NCBI GenBank assembly: GCA_017502065.1
Contig: JAFVVU010000022.1
Coordinates: forward strand, 1-13,505
Direction: 5' to 3'
DNA: 13,505 bases
Source: Clostridia bacterium
GTDB taxonomy: Bacteria > Bacillota > Clostridia > RUG12999
Part shown: positions 6,421 through 13,505 of the stretch, one piece after another
How the letters are laid out: every line of letters starts with the position of its first letter
Numbering within the stretch: the stretch's first letter is position 1
Program-made: the position numbers and the translations under genes
Notes under the pieces: model-generated
What the model saw: the letters and a program-made list of their open reading frames with translations, nothing else
Databases searched by the model: none
What the model was told of the DNA's origin: nothing

Positions 6421-7182
6421 ATGATAAGCTCGGCATCGAACGATTTTGTTAAGCATATTAAGAAACTTCAGACAAAAAAAAGCTACCGCAGAGAAACCGG
6501 AAGCTTTGTTGTTGAAGGGCTTCGTCTTGTGAAAGACGGGCTTTCCGGCATACATACTGTTGTTGTTTCTGAAAGCTTTGATGCTTCGCTTATCTCTGGC
6601 CTGGCCGGTAAGGAAACTATAACTGTAACCGATAAGGTTTTTAAAGAAATCAGCGATACCGTAAATCCACAGGGGATTATGGGAATTGCAAAAATTTGTT
6701 CCTGCACGGAAGAAGATATAAATGATGAAAATCCGTTTATAGTTTTTTGCGATGCAGTTGCCGACCCCGGTAATATGGGCACGATTATAAGAACTGCGGA
6801 CGCAGCAGGAGCAAGTGCAGTTGTTCTTGGTAGCGGCTGTGTGGATTTGTATAATCCCAAAACAGTGCGCTCCACAATGTCATCACTTTTCAATGTAAAA
6901 CTCATTGAAACGCAGGACAGTATAAAAACACTGCAGAACTTCAAAACCAAAGGAATAAAAATCCTTGGAACAACTCCAATGGGAGAAAAGAATATTTTTG
7001 ATACCTGCTTCAAAGGTCCGGTTGCGGTTGTAATAGGTAATGAAGCAAACGGTATCTGCGGCGAAATACTTGATTTGTGTGACGAAAAACTTAAAATACC
7101 AATGCTTGGAAGCACAGAATCGCTTAATGCTTCCGTGGCAGCGGCAGTAACAATGTACGAGGTTTTAAGGCAACGCCTGTAA
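6421..7182 (+). CDS. SpoU/TrmH-family RNA 2'-O-methyltransferase (RlmP/YsgA-like)
   Basis: A cytosolic SPOUT enzyme that methylates a ribose 2'-OH in RNA using SAM. The 253-residue product has an N-terminal substrate-binding domain with F-V-V-E-G-L-R-L-V and a C-terminal knotted SpoU domain. Motif 1 is N-M-G-T-I-I-R (118-124), motif 2 is I-G-N-E-A-N-G (205-211), and motif 3 spans about 229-252 and includes S-L-N-A-S (234-238). The start ATG follows AGGAG by 6 nt. Its place just after infC-rpmI-rplT resembles that of B. subtilis ysgA, whose product RlmP methylates G2553 in the 23S rRNA A-loop. That makes this target the best guess, although RlmB-type activity (G2251) cannot be excluded from sequence alone. 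It is followed 17 nt later by topA. Confidence 0.9.
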   Translation: MISSASNDFVKHIKKLQTKKSYRRETGSFVVEGLRLVKDGLSGIHTVVVSESFDASLISGLAGKETITVTDKVFKEISDTVNPQGIMGIAKICSCTEEDINDENPFIVFCDAVADPGNMGTIIRTADAAGASAVVLGSGCVDLYNPKTVRSTMSSLFNVKLIETQDSIKTLQNFKTKGIKILGTTPMGEKNIFDTCFKGPVAVVIGNEANGICGEILDLCDEKLKIPMLGSTESLNASVAAAVTMYEVLRQRL

Positions 7183-7199
7183 ACCGTATGGAGGTAAAA

Positions 7200-9305
7200 A
7201 TGACTAAAAATTTAGTTATTGTGGAATCGCCCGCAAAGGCAAAAACCATACAGAAATATCTTGGCAAAGGATATAAAGTCGAAGCTTCAATGGGGCACAT
7301 CCGTGATTTGCCCACAAGCAAGATGGCAATTGATATAGAAAATAATTTTGAACCTAAATATATGACAATAAGGGGAAAAACTGACCTTATTAAGAAAATC
7401 AAAAAAGAAGTTGCGTCAAGTGACAAAGTTTTTCTCGCAACTGACCCTGACCGCGAAGGAGAAGCAATTTCGTGGCATCTTGTGGAAGCACTTAAAATTC
7501 CTCAGGAAAAAACAAGCAGGGTTGTGTTCAATGAAATCACAAAAGATGCAATTAAAAACGCAATCAAAAACCCGAGAGACATTGATTACGACCTTGTTAA
7601 TGCACAACAGGCACGCCGTGTGCTTGACAGAATTGTGGGCTATTCAATAAGTCCGCTTCTCTGGCGTAAAATCAAAAAAGGTCTTTCGGCAGGCCGTGTT
7701 CAGTCTGTTGCGCTTAAAATAATTTGTGAGCGCGAGGAAGAAATTGAAAAATTTGTTCCGAAAGAATACTGGAACATAACCGCAAATATTTTGCATCTTG
7801 ATTCCGATATGACATTCAAGGCAAAATTCTACGGCGATGAAACCGGTAAAATTGAACTGGGTAATCAGCAGGAAACCGAAAAAGTTCTTGAAACATTAAA
7901 AGGTGCAACATACTCTGTTGCCGGTGTTAAGAAATCCAACAAAAAACGCTATCCGACACCGCCGTTTATAACAAGTACACTTCAGCAGGAAGCGGCAAGA
8001 AAGCTTGGGTTCACATCATCACGTACCATGCTTGTTGCGCAACAGCTTTATGAAGGTGTTGAAATAAAAGGCGAGGGTGCAGTCGGTCTTATCACATATA
8101 TGCGTACAGACTCAATCCGTATCGCAGCGGAAGCAGGCGCAGCGGCAAGAAATTATATTCTCAGTAAATGGGGCAAAGAATATCTTCCGCTTAAAGCAAG
8201 AGAATATAAGAATAAGAAAAATGCACAGGATGCGCATGAAGCAATCCGTCCTACCGTAGTAACCTACGATCCGGAAAAAATTAAATCATCACTTACAAAC
8301 GACCAATATAAACTTTACAAACTCATCTGGGAACGCTTTATCGCAAGCCAGATGAAAGAAGCGGATGTACAGAGCATTGTTGCGGATATTGCCGCAGATA
8401 AATATATTCTTAAATCCCATGGAAGTACAGTTCTTTTCCCCGGATTTACGGTGCTTTATACCGAAGGTCTTGATGCAGTTGAGGATGATGATGAACGTCA
8501 GCAGCTTCCGAATCTTAAAAAAGGCGACGATATAAAGAAAAAAATGCTTACTCATAAGCAGAACTTTACAAAACCGCCGTCAAGATATACAGAAGCAACC
8601 CTTATCAAAACTCTTGAAGAACTTGGTATCGGCCGCCCGTCAACATATGCACCAACAATCGGTATAATTACTGCAAGAAAATATGTTGAGAAAGAAAAGA
8701 AAACTCTTGTTCCGACCGAGCTTGGCAGAATTGTAAACAGTATGATGTCCGAAAACTTTAAAGATATTGTAGACGTTACATTTACTGCAAACATGGAACA
8801 AAAGCTTGACAGCGTTGAAGAAGGCAAAGCCGACTGGGTTGAAATCATAAGAGAATTTTACACCCCGTTTGCAAAAGTGCTTGACGATGCTTATAAAAAC
8901 GTGGAACACGTTAAAATAAAACCCGAAGAAACAGACGTTGTTTGCGAGCTTTGCGGCAGAAATATGGTAATCCGCGAAAGTAAATTCGGTAAATTCCTTG
9001 CATGCCCGGGTTATCCGGAATGTAAGAACACAAAACCGATTACAAATCCGATAGGTGTTAACTGCCCAAAATGTGGTGGGGAAATTCTTGAAAAGAAATC
9101 GCAGAAGGGCGTGCGTTATTTCGGTTGCGGTAACTATCCGAACTGCAGTTATATGTCATGGAACAAACCGACAAACGAAAAATGTCCGGTTTGTGGCGAT
9201 ATGCTTATGCTGAAAAGCATAAATAAACGTATAACAAACACAAAAGTCTGCAGAAACGAAAAATGTGAATTTAATAATAAGAAAACAGCTAAAAAAGAGG
9301 GATAA
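7200..9305 (+). CDS. topA: DNA topoisomerase I (type IA)
   Basis: It relaxes negative supercoils by cutting and rejoining one DNA strand. The 701-residue product begins with a Toprim domain: Glu9 lies in [10 protein letters not shown], and the metal-binding D82 and D84 are in T-D-P-D-R-E-G-E. The catalytic Tyr300 is in I-T-Y-M-R-T-D-S. The C-terminus has three four-Cys zinc ribbons from about residue 580: C-x2-C-x16-C-x5-C, C-x2-C-x17-C-x5-C and C-x2-C-x18-C-x4-C. The start is ATG 7200, five bases after GGAGG (7190-7194). An in-frame ATG at 7188 lies in front of that site and would add four residues, but the site then cannot serve it. The trmFO start follows the stop by 2 nt, a pairing common in Firmicutes. 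Confidence 0.97.
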   Translation: MTKNLVIVESPAKAKTIQKYLGKGYKVEASMGHIRDLPTSKMAIDIENNFEPKYMTIRGKTDLIKKIKKEVASSDKVFLATDPDREGEAISWHLVEALKIPQEKTSRVVFNEITKDAIKNAIKNPRDIDYDLVNAQQARRVLDRIVGYSISPLLWRKIKKGLSAGRVQSVALKIICEREEEIEKFVPKEYWNITANILHLDSDMTFKAKFYGDETGKIELGNQQETEKVLETLKGATYSVAGVKKSNKKRYPTPPFITSTLQQEAARKLGFTSSRTMLVAQQLYEGVEIKGEGAVGLITYMRTDSIRIAAEAGAAARNYILSKWGKEYLPLKAREYKNKKNAQDAHEAIRPTVVTYDPEKIKSSLTNDQYKLYKLIWERFIASQMKEADVQSIVADIAADKYILKSHGSTVLFPGFTVLYTEGLDAVEDDDERQQLPNLKKGDDIKKKMLTHKQNFTKPPSRYTEATLIKTLEELGIGRPSTYAPTIGIITARKYVEKEKKTLVPTELGRIVNSMMSENFKDIVDVTFTANMEQKLDSVEEGKADWVEIIREFYTPFAKVLDDAYKNVEHVKIKPEETDVVCELCGRNMVIRESKFGKFLACPGYPECKNTKPITNPIGVNCPKCGGEILEKKSQKGVRYFGCGNYPNCSYMSWNKPTNEKCPVCGDMLMLKSINKRITNTKVCRNEKCEFNNKKTAKKEG

Positions 9306-9307
9306 TA

Positions 9308-10600
9308 TTGAAAGCAACTGTTATTGGAGCAGGACTTGCCGGATGTGAAGCGGCATGGCAGCTTGCAAGCAGGGGAATAAATGTTACCCTGTATGAAATG
9401 AAACCGAAAAAATTTACTCCTGCACATCATTATGAAGGGTTTGCCGAACTTGTTTGCAGTAACTCGCTCCGTTCGGATAAACTTGAAAATGCAGTTGGTC
9501 TTTTAAAAGAAGAACTGCGCCGTATGGGTAGTCTTATTATGATGTGTGCGGATGAATGCCGTGTTCCTGCAGGCGGTGCGCTTGCGGTAGACAGATGCGG
9601 TTTTTCGGATCTGGTAACAAAAAAGATTAAAGAAAACCCTTTAATTGAAGTAATAGAAGAGGAAATAGAAGAATTTCCAAAGGAAAACACAATTATTGCT
9701 ACAGGACCATTGACAACGGACAAGCTTTTTGATAGCATTAAAGGTGTAACAAAAGAAGAAAATCTTTATTTTTACGATGCGGCGGCACCGATTGTGACTC
9801 TTGAATCGGTTGATATGTCAAGTGCATACCGAGCGTCAAGATACGGCAAAGGCGATGATGATTATATCAACTGCCCGATGAATGAGCAGGAATATAAAGC
9901 ATTCTGGAACGAGCTTGTGAATGCAGGATGTGCCGAAATAAGCTCCGTAGATAAAGAGGTTGTGTTTGAAGGCTGTATGCCGGTTGAAACAATGGCAAAA
10001 CGAGGGGAGGACACACTCCTTTTCGGGCCGCTTAAACCAGTGGGACTTCCTGACCCGAAAACCGGAAAAGACCCGTATGCCGTTGTGCAGCTCCGACAGG
10101 ATAATGCTTCGGGAACACTCTACAACCTTGTGGGCTTCCAGACCCATCTTAAATGGGGAGAACAAAAAAGAGTGTTTGGTATGATACCGGCACTTAAAAA
10201 TGCGGAATTTGTGCGTTACGGCGTTATGCACCGTAACACATTTATAAATTCACCCGAGCTTCTTGATGCTAAGTATATGCTTCGCGGCTCAAAAAATATT
10301 TATTTTGCAGGACAGATGACAGGTGTTGAAGGATATATCGAATCAGCATCTTCAGGATTTGTTGCAGGACTCAACCTTGCAATGACCCTGCTTGGAAAAG
10401 ATGAGATAATTTTCCCTGATTCAACAGCAACAGGCGCACTTTCTCATTATGTGTCAAGCCCTGCAGTAAAGAATTTTCAGCCAATGAACGTAAACTTCGG
10501 TATTATGGAACCGCTGGGAATGAAAATAAGAAAAAAACAAGAAAAAAACTTAAAACTAGCAGAAAAAGCACTTGGAAAAATCGAGGAGATGAAACTATGA
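9308..10600 (+). CDS. trmFO: Methylenetetrahydrofolate-tRNA-(uracil-54-C5) methyltransferase
   Basis: A folate- and FAD-dependent enzyme that makes m5U54 in the T loop of tRNAs, using 5,10-methylene-THF as carbon source and FADH2 as reductant. The 430-residue product has the FAD-binding G-A-G-L-A-G at 7-12 and ends about where B. subtilis TrmFO does. Cys50 (L-V-C-S-N-S-L-R-S) and Cys223 (E-G-C-M-P-V-E) are 173 residues apart, the same spacing as the two catalytic cysteines Cys53 and Cys226 of the B. subtilis enzyme. It starts with TTG at 9308, 6 nt after GAGGG (9297-9301). The stop overlaps the uxaC start in ATGA. It shares the methylene-THF pool with MetF upstream. Confidence 0.97.
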   Translation: MKATVIGAGLAGCEAAWQLASRGINVTLYEMKPKKFTPAHHYEGFAELVCSNSLRSDKLENAVGLLKEELRRMGSLIMMCADECRVPAGGALAVDRCGFSDLVTKKIKENPLIEVIEEEIEEFPKENTIIATGPLTTDKLFDSIKGVTKEENLYFYDAAAPIVTLESVDMSSAYRASRYGKGDDDYINCPMNEQEYKAFWNELVNAGCAEISSVDKEVVFEGCMPVETMAKRGEDTLLFGPLKPVGLPDPKTGKDPYAVVQLRQDNASGTLYNLVGFQTHLKWGEQKRVFGMIPALKNAEFVRYGVMHRNTFINSPELLDAKYMLRGSKNIYFAGQMTGVEGYIESASSGFVAGLNLAMTLLGKDEIIFPDSTATGALSHYVSSPAVKNFQPMNVNFGIMEPLGMKIRKKQEKNLKLAEKALGKIEEMKL

Positions 10601-11994
10601 AATTCATGGACGAAAACTTTATGCTGTATAGCGACACAGCAAAAAAACTCTTTTTTGACTTTGCAAAAGATATGCCGATTATCGACTATCATTGCCACCT
10701 TATTCCGCAGCAGGTTGCGGATAACCAGACATTCAAAAACATTACTGAAATCTGGCTTTACGGCGACCACTATAAATGGCGTGCAATGAGAAGCTGCGGT
10801 ATCAGTGAAGATAAAATCACAGGCAGTGCAAGCGACAGAGAACGCTTTGACCAGTTCGCAAAAGCAATGCCGTACCTTATCGGTAACCCGCTTTATCACT
10901 GGACACACCTTGAACTCCAGAGATATTTCGGTATAACCAAAACACTTTGCCCTGAAAATGCAGACTACATCTGGGATGCGGCAAACGAACAGATTGCTGA
11001 TAAAGATTTCTGCGTACATAATATATTCAAGAAATTCAACGTAAAACTTGTTGGTACAACAGACAACCCCGTTGATGACCTTGAGCCTCATAAAGCATTT
11101 GCAAAATCAGACTGTGAAACAGTTATGGCTCCGTCCTACAGACCGGACAGCTTCCTTAATATTTCAGCACCGGATTTTGCTGACTGGATTAAAAAGCTTG
11201 AAAAAGCAGCAGATATGGAAATTGACAATTATGATGACCTTCTCGAAGCCCTCGTTAAAAGAATGGATTATTTCCACGAAAACGGCTGCAGAATTTCAGA
11301 TATAGCTCTTGTATATACACCAAGCCTTGTAGCAGATGAGCTTTCACCGGAAAAAATATTTGCAAAACGTATGAAAGGTAAAGACCTTACAGTATCTGAA
11401 GAAGATATGTACAGAGCACACACAATTGTTTTCCTCGGAAAAGAATTTGCAAAACGTGGCTGGGCAATGCAGCTTCATATGAACACAATCAGAAACAACA
11501 ATACAATTATGTATAACAATATCGGTGTTGATACAGGATTTGACAGCATCAACGATGCACCTCTTGCATACAACCTTTCAAGACTTCTTGATGCAATGAA
11601 TGTAGAAGGCTTACTCCCGAAAACAATTCTTTATTCACTCAACCCGAAAGATAACTATGTTCTCGGAACAATGCTCGGAAACTTCCAGGGCGAAGAAGCA
11701 AAAAGTAAACTTCAGCTTGGCAGCGGATGGTGGTTCAACGATCAGCGTGACGGAATGGAAGAACAGCTCAAATGTCTTGCAAACCTCGGCGTACTTTCAT
11801 ACTTCGTAGGTATGCTTACAGACTCAAGAAGCTTCCTTTCTTATCCGCGTCACGAATATTTCAGAAGAATTATGTGTAACATCATCGGCGGATGGGTTGA
11901 AAAAGGCGAATATCCGGACGATATGAAATATCTTGAAGAAATCATAAAAGGTATTTCTTATAACAATGCGAAAGAATATTTCAATATAATCTAA
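10597..11994 (+). CDS. uxaC: Glucuronate isomerase
   Basis: A cytosolic isomerase that turns D-glucuronate into D-fructuronate (and galacturonate into tagaturonate), the first step of hexuronate catabolism. The 465 residues match the family (about 470). Near the start, D-Y-H-C-H-L places the metal-site-type His32 and His34. Later come T-D-N-P at 155-158, W-W-F-N-D at 378-382 and T-D-S-R-S-F at 408-413, all typical of UxaC. The ATG at 10597 overlaps the trmFO stop by 4 nt and follows GAGGAG by 8 nt; the ATG at 10606 is less likely. By eye, codons here and in uxuA use more C-ending forms (AAC, ATC, TTC) than the housekeeping genes upstream, as expected for high expression. No separate promoter or catabolite-response site is visible in front of it. 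Confidence 0.97.
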   Translation: MKFMDENFMLYSDTAKKLFFDFAKDMPIIDYHCHLIPQQVADNQTFKNITEIWLYGDHYKWRAMRSCGISEDKITGSASDRERFDQFAKAMPYLIGNPLYHWTHLELQRYFGITKTLCPENADYIWDAANEQIADKDFCVHNIFKKFNVKLVGTTDNPVDDLEPHKAFAKSDCETVMAPSYRPDSFLNISAPDFADWIKKLEKAADMEIDNYDDLLEALVKRMDYFHENGCRISDIALVYTPSLVADELSPEKIFAKRMKGKDLTVSEEDMYRAHTIVFLGKEFAKRGWAMQLHMNTIRNNNTIMYNNIGVDTGFDSINDAPLAYNLSRLLDAMNVEGLLPKTILYSLNPKDNYVLGTMLGNFQGEEAKSKLQLGSGWWFNDQRDGMEEQLKCLANLGVLSYFVGMLTDSRSFLSYPRHEYFRRIMCNIIGGWVEKGEYPDDMKYLEEIIKGISYNNAKEYFNII

Positions 11995-12011
11995 GTAAAG
12001 GAGAAAACATT

Positions 12012-13046
12012 ATGGAAATGACCTTCAGATGGTACGGCGACAGTGATCCCGTTACCCTGGACAAAATCAGACAGATACCCGGTGTAACAGGTATTGTATC
12101 GGCTATTTATGATATTCCTGTTGGGGAAGCATGGCCAATGGATAAAATCCTTGAACTCAAGAAAAAAATTGAGGATAAAGGACTTAACCTTTCAGTAATT
12201 GAAAGTGTTCCTGTGCACGAAGATATCAAGCTTGGCAAACCGTCAAGAGACAGAATGATTGAAAACTACTGCACAACACTTCGTAACCTTGCTGCAGCAG
12301 GTGTAAACGTTGTTTGCTACAACTTTATGCCCGTATTCGACTGGACACGTTCAGAACTTGACCACGAACTTGCAGACGGCTCAAACGCACTTATCTACGT
12401 TAAAGAACAGGTAGATAAAATGGACCCGATCAGCGGTGAACTTTCACTTCCGGGTTGGGACTCCAGCTACACAAAAGAAAGCCTTAAAGCAGTATTTGAT
12501 GAATATGCCAACATTACTGAAGAAGATTTGTGGAACAACCTCAAATACTTCCTTGAAAGAGTAATCAAAGTAGCAGAAGAAGTTAAAGTTAAAATGGCTA
12601 TACATCCGGACGACCCGCCGTGGCCGATTTTCGGACTCCCGAGAATTATCACAAGCAAAGAAAACCTTGAAAGATTCTGTAAGCTTGTTGACAGCCCGTA
12701 CAACGGAATCACACTTTGCAGCGGTTCTCTTGGCGTAACAAAAGAAAACGACATTCCTGATATGGTAAGATATTTCGGTAAAATGGGCAGAATTCACTTC
12801 GGCCACTGCCGTAACATCCTTATCACAGAAGAAGGCTCTTTTGAAGAATCCGCTCACCTTTCAAGCAAAGGTTCACTTGATATGCGCGAAATCATGAAAG
12901 CATATAAAGAAATCGGATTTGACGGTCCTATCCGTCCTGACCACGGTCGTATGATCTGGGGCGAAACAGGAAAACCGGGTTATGGTCTTTATGACAGAGC
13001 ACTCGGTGCAGTATATCTTAACGGACTTTGGGAAGGCCTTGAATAA
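12012..13046 (+). CDS. uxuA: Mannonate dehydratase
   Basis: A Mn/Fe-dependent cytosolic enzyme that removes water from D-mannonate to give 2-keto-3-deoxygluconate, the third step of the glucuronate route. The 344-residue product has the short Gram-positive form (about 360 residues; E. coli about 394). Candidate metal ligands are His198 (I-H-P-D-D-P-P-W), Cys236 (T-L-C-S-G-S), His265 (H-F-G-H-C-R-N) and Asp310, followed by His311 (R-P-D-H-G-R-M). They fall at almost the same numbers as the ligands I recall for the Streptococcus suis enzyme. The start follows AAAGGAG by 8 nt and the gap to uxaC is 17 nt, so the two are co-transcribed. The intervening reductase gene uxuB is not in the window and may lie further downstream. 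Confidence 0.97.
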   Translation: MEMTFRWYGDSDPVTLDKIRQIPGVTGIVSAIYDIPVGEAWPMDKILELKKKIEDKGLNLSVIESVPVHEDIKLGKPSRDRMIENYCTTLRNLAAAGVNVVCYNFMPVFDWTRSELDHELADGSNALIYVKEQVDKMDPISGELSLPGWDSSYTKESLKAVFDEYANITEEDLWNNLKYFLERVIKVAEEVKVKMAIHPDDPPWPIFGLPRIITSKENLERFCKLVDSPYNGITLCSGSLGVTKENDIPDMVRYFGKMGRIHFGHCRNILITEEGSFEESAHLSSKGSLDMREIMKAYKEIGFDGPIRPDHGRMIWGETGKPGYGLYDRALGAVYLNGLWEGLE

Positions 13047-13060
13047 AACGGGGAATACAT

Positions 13061-13505
13061 ATGATTTGTTTGAACGGAAAATGGTACACCGGTATCAACC
13101 GGAACTACACAACTGAATCAAACGTACCGGGGCTTGTTTATTCAGCTATGGAAGCGGTAGACGGCACGCTCTGGTATAAAAAAGACATAACCTTGCCTGC
13201 GGAATCTTTTTCGCGGGCAAGTCTTGTTCTTTATGGAGCAAAATATCAGCCAAAAGTATATGTAAACGGTATGCTTGTATCTTCTTCGGAAGGCGGTCTT
13301 ACAGTTACCCGACATCTGCTTGACAGCAGGGATGTAAAACCGGGCAATACCATAACTCTTGAAATAGAGCTTATTTCATATACCGACACACCCGATACGG
13401 ATGCATCAAAGCTTCCGGAAGCGGACGACTGGCGCTCCGACCTTACATCACACATCTGGAACGATGTGTATCTTGATCTGCACGATGATGTGCGTATCGA
13501 CGGCG
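13061..13505 (+). CDS. Glycoside hydrolase family 2 protein, N-terminal part (3' end outside window)
   Basis: An open frame from ATG 13061 runs off the window after 148 codons. It matches the sugar-binding beta-sandwich that opens GH2 enzymes: V-P-G near residue 23, L-W-Y-K-K, a V-Y-V-N-G strand at 66-70, K-P-G-N-T-I-T-L-E, and H-I-W-N-D-V-Y-L at 131-138, comparable to the family's G-I-W-x-x-V-Y-L. There is no signal peptide, so it should act in the cytoplasm on imported oligosaccharides or glucuronides. It starts 14 nt after uxuA with a modest GGGG ribosome binding site. Context suggests beta-glucuronidase activity, feeding UxaC. The catalytic domain is outside the window, and beta-galactosidase or beta-mannosidase remain possible. 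Confidence 0.85.
   Translation, partial: MICLNGKWYTGINRNYTTESNVPGLVYSAMEAVDGTLWYKKDITLPAESFSRASLVLYGAKYQPKVYVNGMLVSSSEGGLTVTRHLLDSRDVKPGNTITLEIELISYTDTPDTDASKLPEADDWRSDLTSHIWNDVYLDLHDDVRIDG

Noticed and set aside
6483..7115. 210-codon open frame on the minus strand inside the rRNA methyltransferase gene
   Set aside because: It lies wholly antisense to a gene with all SpoU motifs, has no ribosome binding site of note and no recognisable domain; it reflects codon bias of the real gene.
7188..7199. ATG at 7188 as the topA start
   Set aside because: The GGAGG site lies inside this four-codon extension and correctly serves ATG 7200, which matches the standard N-terminus.
10500..10600. Separate promoter or catabolite-response site for uxaC
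   Set aside because: No TTGACA-like and TATAAT-like pair at proper spacing, and no cre-like palindrome, was found by eye at the end of trmFO; a degenerate site cannot be excluded.
10477..11091. 204-codon open frame on the minus strand across the trmFO-uxaC junction
   Set aside because: It is antisense to two well-identified genes, its translation is low-complexity and rich in Cys and Phe, and it has no family resemblance.
1..13505. CRISPR array, insertion sequence, phage or toxin-antitoxin content
   Set aside because: No regularly spaced repeats, terminal inverted repeats or such genes were seen; almost the entire window is accounted for by ordinary chromosomal genes.

Overview
The window reads as chromosomal DNA from a low-GC Gram-positive anaerobe of the Clostridia, plausibly an Oscillospirales/Ruminococcaceae-type gut bacterium. 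Evidence: strong GGAGG ribosome binding sites, consensus sigma-A promoters, an infC-rpmI-rplT operon with a Firmicutes-style leader, a topA-trmFO pair, a split cobalamin methionine synthase, and a hexuronate-degradation cluster. The lineage below class level is inference. All protein genes are on the plus strand; one tRNA gene is on the minus strand. No mobile element, CRISPR array or phage gene is visible.

Region 1 (1-1030): the 3' part of a SulP-type anion transporter gene with its C-terminal STAS domain, a hairpin-rich spacer, a bidirectional terminator, and a tRNA-Thr(CGU) gene on the minus strand with a perfect consensus promoter.

Region 2 (1069-4968): the tRNA promoter stands back to back with the promoter of metF - methionine synthase reactivation protein - metH. 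The three genes overlap by 8 nt at each junction. Together they make methyl-THF, use it to methylate homocysteine on a cobalamin enzyme, and rescue that enzyme when its cofactor is oxidised. The metF leader is too short for a SAM riboswitch.

Region 3 (4982-6350): infC-rpmI-rplT (IF3, L35, L20) behind a strong promoter and a leader of about 147 nt. The leader carries an intrinsic terminator and a candidate antiterminator pairing. infC most likely starts at an AUU codon, the hallmark of IF3 self-regulation.

Region 4 (6369-13505): a close-packed run of an A-loop-type 23S rRNA 2'-O-methyltransferase, topA, trmFO, uxaC, uxuA and the start of a glycoside hydrolase family 2 gene that leaves the window. 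The first three are housekeeping genes. The last three form a glucuronoside/glucuronate pathway fused to them through a 4-nt ATGA overlap between trmFO and uxaC. No fructuronate reductase (uxuB) lies inside the window.

I found no wholly undescribed system. The points most worth a second look are the trmFO-uxaC operon fusion, the infC leader switch with its AUU start, the Cys cluster on the stand-alone methionine synthase reactivator, and the shared tRNA/metF promoter region.
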